Below, piece by piece: positions 4,184-7,722 of a stretch of DNA of 7,722 bases. The translations under genes and the position numbers were made by a program. Every line of letters starts with the position of its first letter. Positions within the stretch are counted from its first letter, which is position 1. Location: the NCBI GenBank assembly GCA_002392505.1, contig DGHD01000012.1:179-7900 (forward strand). The letters are read 5' to 3'. Under the pieces are notes generated by a model, which saw only the letters and a list, made by a program, of their open reading frames with translations, was not told where the DNA came from and did no database searches. Origin of the DNA: Christensenella sp. UBA3857. Lineage in GTDB: Bacteria; Bacillota; Clostridia; Christensenellales; CAG-138.

Positions 4184-6341
4184 AGATGATTACAAGGCCG
4201 CAAACGACGCTCTCTCCCCTTCCGGCGAGGCGGAGCAGCGCACGCTTGCCTCGATGCGCCGCAGTATGAACGGCGCGGATAAGAAACCCCGCAGGCTTTC
4301 CGTTGGTTTGAGGACGGCTATAGCTGCATGCCTTTGCCTGCTGATCGCCGCGCCCGCTGTTTTGGGCGCTGTGAAGCTCGCTTCCAAACCCTCCCGAAGG
4401 ATGCAGACAGCCGAGCTGACAGAATACAGCGCCGCAGTTCCCAATGCCGAACCCGCCGGCGATTATTCCGAGGTTTTCGAGTGGCTCCGCCCCTCCCTCT
4501 CCGATCACGACCAAGTAAAAAACTCGGGAGGTTTTAGCCGGTATTATTACGATACGGAGCCCGTGAAAGACATAAACTCAGACGGAATACCCACCGCAGC
4601 GATCATTGAACCCCAATCGGCAACAGATTATTCAAACACCAACGTTCAGGTGGAAGGCGTCGACGAATCCGACATCGTCAAGACCGACGGCAGATATATA
4701 TACGTGCTGAATGATAAGGGCGTCACGGTTCTTTCAGCCGACGGAGCGGAAACGCACGCGGTCTCCTGTATCCGCGAAAACGAAATGCCCCGCCATGACG
4801 AAGACTCCGGCAGGAGCTTCCGGGGCATGTATCTTGCGGACGGCAGGCTCATCGTCATCGCGCAGGAGTTCAAGTATTCGCCCTTCTATTTCAATGGACT
4901 GATCACAGACGATTCAGTCCCCGGCATCGGATCGAGCGACGGCGTTGACGGCGCCGAGCCCGGGAGCACCGAGGATTGCTATTATTGCTTCAGCTGGTTC
5001 AGCGGCAATACGATGATCTATGTTTTCGATATCGAAGACGCTGAAAAGCCCGTGCTCATCTCCTCGCTCTGCATGGAGGGCAGCTTCACGGATTCCCGTC
5101 TGACCGACGGAAGGCTGTACGTAATTACCTCGTATTTTCCGGATACGGAGGTATATCCCAACGATCCCGCCACCTTCGTTCCCGGCTGCTATAACAATGA
5201 CGGCGAGTGCAAGCTGACTTCCGTCGGCAATATCTCGCGCATAGGCGAAGGCGGAAGCTATACCTATATCGCCGCGCTGGACGTTTCGGATCCCTCCGCG
5301 TTCTCGGACACGCTCGCTCTGCTCGGATCAACGGACACGATCTACTGCAGCGGGACCTCGATATACCTTACCATGTCAAATATTGAGGAGAAGAAGGAGA
5401 GCGTCCGCTTCTTCACAGACGATGACTACGAATGTACCATCGACGCCAATGGCGACCATGAGGGGACCCTCATTACATGGTATGGAAAGACCGGTATCTG
5501 CCGCGTATCGCTTGCGGGGGGAAAACCCGTACTTGCCGCGCAGGGCTTAGTTGACGGCACGTGTCTCAACCAATTCTCGCTGGACGAATACGACGGGCAT
5601 CTTCGTATTGCAGTTACGAAAAGCGTTTCCCGTTGGGTCGAGCAGGCGCTTGAAGACGGAGGCGAGATCAGTTACTTCGTCGATGATGAAGACGAGGTCA
5701 ACGCCGTCTACGTACTTAACTCCGACCTCGTCACAGTCGGCAGGCTCGAGGGTCTTGCAAAAGGCGAGCTTATCAAGTCCGTCAGGTTTATGGGCGATAT
5801 CGGCTACGTCGTCACCTTCCGCCAGACCGATCCTCTGTTCAGCATCGACCTTTCCGTTCCCGCTTCGCCCAAGGTGATGGGCAAGCTCAAGATCCCCGGC
5901 TTCTCGGAGTATCTGCACGGCTGGGGCGACGGTCTGCTCTTCGGATTTGGGCAGATGGCCGATACCGAGACCGGCGGCACGCAGGGCATAAAGCTGTCCA
6001 TGTTCGATATTTCCGACCCGACCAACGTAAAAGAGCGCGCCAGCCTTCATATAAACGATATCGATTATTCCTCCGCCGAATACGATCATAAGGCGATACT
6101 GGTCGCGCCCGAGCGCGGGCTTATCGGCTTCCCCGCGGATTTTGACAGCTATGCCGTCTATTCCTACGGTGATGAAGGCTTCAAGGAAATGGCCCGTATA
6201 AAGCTCGGCGATTCCGAATGGTTCGGCGCCGAAGGAAAGGGACTTTATATAGGCTCCTGCCTCTACGTGATAGACGTTGCCGGCACGGCGTACGTCATTG
6301 ATCTTGACACCTTCGAGCTCTCGGTCAAGGCGGAGTTCTGA
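4176..6341 (+). CDS. Membrane-anchored beta-propeller protein, probable anti-sigma factor
   Basis: A 721-residue protein. Residues 1-43 are a charged cytoplasmic segment (YKAANDALSPSGEAEQRTLASMRRSM) like the short N-termini of clostridial anti-sigma proteins. Residues ~44-68 are a single membrane helix (LRTAIAACLCLLIAAPAVLG), followed by a ~85-residue linker. From ~155 to the end is a Beta_propel (PF09826-type) domain opening with VQVEGVDESDIVKTDGRYIYVL (157-178), then blade-like repeats: DGRLIVIAQEF, TMIYVFDIEDAEKPVLISSL, TDGRLYVITSYF, YIAALDVSDPSAFSDTLALLG, SIDLSVPASPKVMGKLKIPG, KLSMFDISDPTNVKERASLH, AYVIDLDTFEL. There is no lipobox and no zinc-binding HxxxCxxC of ZAS anti-sigmas. AAAGGAG (4160-4166) lies 9 nt before the ATG, inside the sigma gene; the 8-bp overlap couples translation. 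Inferred role: hold the sigma factor at the membrane and release it when the outer propeller senses a signal. Propeller ligand unknown. Confidence 0.85.
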   Translation: MFEDDYKAANDALSPSGEAEQRTLASMRRSMNGADKKPRRLSVGLRTAIAACLCLLIAAPAVLGAVKLASKPSRRMQTAELTEYSAAVPNAEPAGDYSEVFEWLRPSLSDHDQVKNSGGFSRYYYDTEPVKDINSDGIPTAAIIEPQSATDYSNTNVQVEGVDESDIVKTDGRYIYVLNDKGVTVLSADGAETHAVSCIRENEMPRHDEDSGRSFRGMYLADGRLIVIAQEFKYSPFYFNGLITDDSVPGIGSSDGVDGAEPGSTEDCYYCFSWFSGNTMIYVFDIEDAEKPVLISSLCMEGSFTDSRLTDGRLYVITSYFPDTEVYPNDPATFVPGCYNNDGECKLTSVGNISRIGEGGSYTYIAALDVSDPSAFSDTLALLGSTDTIYCSGTSIYLTMSNIEEKKESVRFFTDDDYECTIDANGDHEGTLITWYGKTGICRVSLAGGKPVLAAQGLVDGTCLNQFSLDEYDGHLRIAVTKSVSRWVEQALEDGGEISYFVDDEDEVNAVYVLNSDLVTVGRLEGLAKGELIKSVRFMGDIGYVVTFRQTDPLFSIDLSVPASPKVMGKLKIPGFSEYLHGWGDGLLFGFGQMADTETGGTQGIKLSMFDISDPTNVKERASLHINDIDYSSAEYDHKAILVAPERGLIGFPADFDSYAVYSYGDEGFKEMARIKLGDSEWFGAEGKGLYIGSCLYVIDVAGTAYVIDLDTFELSVKAEF

Positions 6342-6400
6342 TCCGGGAGCAGTCAAAAGCTCCGCTTAGGCAGAATAGCATTTTTTGAACGTTCCCATTA

Positions 6401-6452
6401 AAAGAGGGAGTTCCGGCGCACATTCCGGTGCGGGCGCTCCCTTTTTGTTTTC
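6401..6452 (+). terminator. Intrinsic terminator of the sigma/beta-propeller operon (possibly bidirectional)
   Basis: The outer stem AAAGAGGGAG (6401-6410) pairs with CTCCCTTTTT (6437-6446), one G-T pair included. An inner CGCAC/GTGCG hairpin (6417-6421 with 6428-6432) lies inside. The tail is TTTTTGTTTT. On the minus strand the stem is followed by a run of Ts too (CTCTTTTAATG), so it may also stop transcripts of the convergent Crp/Fnr gene. Confidence 0.75.
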
Positions 6453-6571
6453 CGTGAATGCTCTGCGCTCGAACGCGCCGTTATTCCTCCCGAAAGAAAC
6501 GGTGCGCGCCCCGTTCAAATACTTGCGCGGATGGAGTGAAGCGCATTATAACATATCGGCACGGCATTTCG

Positions 6572-6602
6572 GCTCCTTCACAAAAGCGTGAAGGAGCTTT
6601 TG
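6572..6602 (+). terminator. Second hairpin with T-tail, overlapping the Crp/Fnr 3' end
   Basis: A perfect 10-bp stem GCTCCTTCAC (6572-6581) with GTGAAGGAGC (6588-6597), a 6-nt loop, and TTTTGTT after it on the + strand. It fits a back-up terminator for rightward transcripts. The hairpin covers the last codons and stop (6578-6580) of the minus-strand regulator gene, where no T-tail follows in the minus direction. Confidence 0.5.
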
Positions 6603-7231
6603 TTAAAGCTGAGCAGCCCCTCGTCACGCATTTTGCAGAGCTCCGCGCTCATCGCGCTGCGGTCGACGGAGAGGAAATCCGCCAGCTCCTGCCGGTTGAA
6701 CGGTATCGTGAAGGAGCTGCTCCCCGCCTTCTTCGCCATCAGCGAAAGATAGCTCATCAGCTTCTCACGCGTGGTGCGCTTCTGGATATGCCCGAGCTTC
6801 GTGACGAGGCGTAGGTTCGTCTCCGACAGGGCGAAAAACAGGTTGCGGATGACCCGGTTGTGGAAAGGGCATGCGGAGGAGCAGGTCGTCAGCACCCTTT
6901 TCGCGTCGAAGAAAACAACGGTCGAATCCTTCGCCGCGACGACGTCGTTCATTATCGCCTCGCCCGCTAAATACGCCTGACCGAAGAGCTCGCCGGCGGC
7001 GACCCGGGTGATTATGCTGCGGTTGCCCCAGTAATCGTCCGCCTGCACGAGGAGCGCGCCGTCGACAAGTACGGAAACGGAATCCACCTTATCGCCCTGG
7101 CGGAAAACGAATTCGCCCTCTTTATAATGCCTCTCATGCGCGTCAAGACAGGCGAGCATGCCCGAGATCTCGTCCTCGCCGACGCCCGCAAACAGCTTCG
7201 ATCTTTTCAAAATATCAATGTATTTTTTCAT
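6578..7231 (-). CDS. Crp/Fnr-family transcriptional regulator
   Basis: A 217-residue regulator. Residues ~10-125 form the cyclic-nucleotide-binding-type beta-barrel (LFAGVGEDEISGMLACL, YKEGEFVFRQGDKVDSVSVLVDGAL, RSIITRVAAGELFGQAYLAGE). The long dimerisation helix spans ~124-150 (HNRVIRNLFFALSETNLRLVTKLGHI). The winged HTH is at ~152-217 (RTTREKLMSYLSLMA, then NRQELADFLSVDRSAMSAELCKMRDEGLL). The Arg expected for cAMP phosphate contact is not evident, so another effector is likely. Four cysteines (28, 117, 121, 199) are present; 117 and 121 form a CSSACPFHN motif just before the dimer helix, a possible redox, metal or haem ligand site. I chose ATG at 7231 (weak AAAGTGAG site), because upstream frame extension runs antisense through two real genes. 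It is divergent from the TIGR04076-like and ferredoxin genes, and likely controls them through the palindrome at 7247-7260. Confidence 0.93.
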   Translation of the reverse strand: MKKYIDILKRSKLFAGVGEDEISGMLACLDAHERHYKEGEFVFRQGDKVDSVSVLVDGALLVQADDYWGNRSIITRVAAGELFGQAYLAGEAIMNDVVAAKDSTVVFFDAKRVLTTCSSACPFHNRVIRNLFFALSETNLRLVTKLGHIQKRTTREKLMSYLSLMAKKAGSSSFTIPFNRQELADFLSVDRSAMSAELCKMRDEGLLSFNKSSFTLL

Positions 7232-7246
7232 AAAAAGCTCACTTTC

Positions 7247-7260
7247 GTTGTAAATACAAC
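7247..7260. promoter_or_regulatory. Palindromic operator, probable Crp/Fnr-family binding site
   Basis: GTTGTA-AA-TACAAC is a perfect 14-bp palindrome. Its centre, between 7253 and 7254, lies 41.5 bp before the transcription start (about 7295) predicted from TATAAT at 7283-7288. That is the position of class II Crp/Fnr activator sites. The palindrome also lies 16 bp before the regulator's own start codon, so it could control both directions. Confidence 0.6.
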
Positions 7261-7282
7261 AGACTCTCTGCCTGAATGATAC

Positions 7283-7288
7283 TATAAT
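7283..7288 (+). promoter_or_regulatory. -10 box of activator-dependent promoter for TIGR04076-like/ferredoxin operon
   Basis: TATAAT at 7283-7288 is a perfect -10. The expected -35 window (7260-7265, CAGACT) does not match TTGACA, which fits a promoter that needs the upstream palindrome-bound activator. The predicted start near 7295 leaves a leader of about 24 nt. Confidence 0.6.
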
Positions 7289-7318
7289 CAAGCCGAAAAA
7301 GCAATACGGAGGCGCGAT

Positions 7319-7579
7319 ATGAAACCGAAAATCAGGATAACTCTCGTCGAGAGGCGCGGCGAATGCCCCTGCCACAGGGGGCACAAGGTCGGCGACAGCT
7401 TCGATTTCGACACCGAGCGCGGAAAGTTCTGCCCAATGGCGGCGCACGCTGCGTTCCCCTACGTGGACATACTCCGCTACGGCGGCGAGCCCCCGCGGGC
7501 AAAGAACGGCGAGGTGCTGTTCTGCTGTCCCGACAGCGACGTTATGAACGTATTCAGGATAGAGAAGGAGGAGGAATAA
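7319..7579 (+). CDS. TIGR04076-like cysteine-rich small protein
   Basis: An 86-residue protein. The features ECPCHRGHKVGDSF, CPMAAHAAFPYVDILRYGG and FCCPDSDVMNVFRIE match my recollection of the TIGR04076 family: a small domain with 'C..GH..GD.f', 'fCp.a...l.P.i..l..G' and 'CpD....v.f.i'. Five cysteines (16, 18, 38, 69, 70) and nearby histidines suggest metal binding or redox chemistry, but the function is unknown. GGAGG at 7308-7312 precedes the ATG by 6 nt. The stop is one base before the next start, so it is in an operon with the ferredoxin-like gene, and it is divergent from a Crp/Fnr regulator. The setting points to a redox or anaerobic stress role. Confidence 0.8.
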   Translation: MKPKIRITLVERRGECPCHRGHKVGDSFDFDTERGKFCPMAAHAAFPYVDILRYGGEPPRAKNGEVLFCCPDSDVMNVFRIEKEEE

Positions 7580-7580
7580 T

Positions 7581-7722
7581 ATGATCCGCAAGATAATCCA
7601 CATTGATGAAGAAAAGTGCACCGGCTGCGGTCTGTGCGCCGAGGCATGCCATGAGGGCGCGATAGAGATGGTCGACGGCAAGGCGAAGCTCGTGCGCGAG
7701 AACTTCTGCGACGGCTTCGGCG
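7581..7722 (+). CDS. 4Fe-4S ferredoxin-type protein, 3' end outside the window
   Basis: The first 47 codons are visible. ATG at 7581 follows AAGGAGGAGG (7565-7574), inside the end of the preceding gene. Residues 12-28 carry a complete 4Fe-4S motif, C13-x2-C16-x2-C19-x3-C23 (KCTGCGLCAEACHEGAI), with His in place of the usual Pro after the fourth Cys. A further cysteine (C43) in ENFCDGFG probably opens a second region. The beginning resembles the clostridial ferredoxin-type proteins of ~200-300 residues (IDEEKCxGCGLC...GKA.LV...CDG.G) that I recall near hydroxylamine reductase (hcp) genes and Crp/Fnr regulators. It probably carries electrons for a reductase encoded further right; the rest is not visible. 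Confidence 0.85.
   Translation, partial: MIRKIIHIDEEKCTGCGLCAEACHEGAIEMVDGKAKLVRENFCDGFG

Noticed and set aside
5547..6356. 269-codon open frame antisense to the beta-propeller gene
   Set aside because: It lies entirely opposite a well-supported coding region, with no recognisable domain and no ribosome binding site.
6385..6591. Short rightward open frame between the beta-propeller gene and the regulator
   Set aside because: It starts with TTG, has no ribosome binding site and passes through the terminator at 6401-6452.
7232..7681. 150-residue N-terminal extension of the Crp/Fnr frame
   Set aside because: It would run antisense through the TIGR04076-like and ferredoxin genes and through the shared promoter region; family length and alignment start at the ATG at 7231.

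Overview
The window looks like a chromosomal segment of a fairly GC-rich Bacillota genome, most likely a gut-type clostridium (Oscillospiraceae or a relative). Evidence is the strong AAGGAGG-type ribosome binding sites, sigma-A promoters, small clostridial families (DUF6440-like, TIGR04076-like), an archaeal-type aspartyl-tRNA synthetase, and structured intergenic repeats. The taxon is inferred from gene content, not from a marker gene. No phage, transposase, CRISPR or toxin genes are visible.

Layout: (1) 1-1020 holds the 3' part of an SPFH/prohibitin-like gene, a GC hairpin, and a DUF6440-like small gene. (2) 1021-1362 has no gene. It carries two near-identical terminator hairpins in direct repeat, 180 bp apart, enclosing a hairpin-rich intergenic element; the first ends the rightward transcript and the second ends aspS. 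(3) 1363-2649 is aspS on the minus strand, with its own extended -10 promoter. (4) 2773-2883 is a consensus promoter driving tRNA-Gly(CCC). Its 3' end is embedded in nested inverted repeats, followed by about 120 bp of further structured non-coding sequence. (5) 3095-3484 encodes a small three-helix membrane protein. (6) 3563-6341 is a two-gene operon: an ECF sigma factor overlapped by 8 bp by a membrane-anchored beta-propeller protein. A candidate self-recognised ECF promoter lies in front, and a terminator at 6401-6452 follows. (7) 6578-7722 holds a Crp/Fnr-family regulator (minus strand) divergent from a TIGR04076-like cysteine-rich protein and the start of a 4Fe-4S ferredoxin-like gene.

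Two regulatory circuits stand out. In the first, the beta-propeller protein has a short cytoplasmic N-terminus, one membrane helix and a large external sensor domain. Together with the translational overlap, this suggests it is the anti-sigma factor of the ECF sigma. In the second, the divergent promoter region of the Crp/Fnr gene has a perfect 14-bp palindrome. Its centre falls at -41.5 relative to the start predicted from a TATAAT box that lacks a good -35, as expected for a class II activator site. The adjacent regulator probably controls the redox genes from there, and may control itself.
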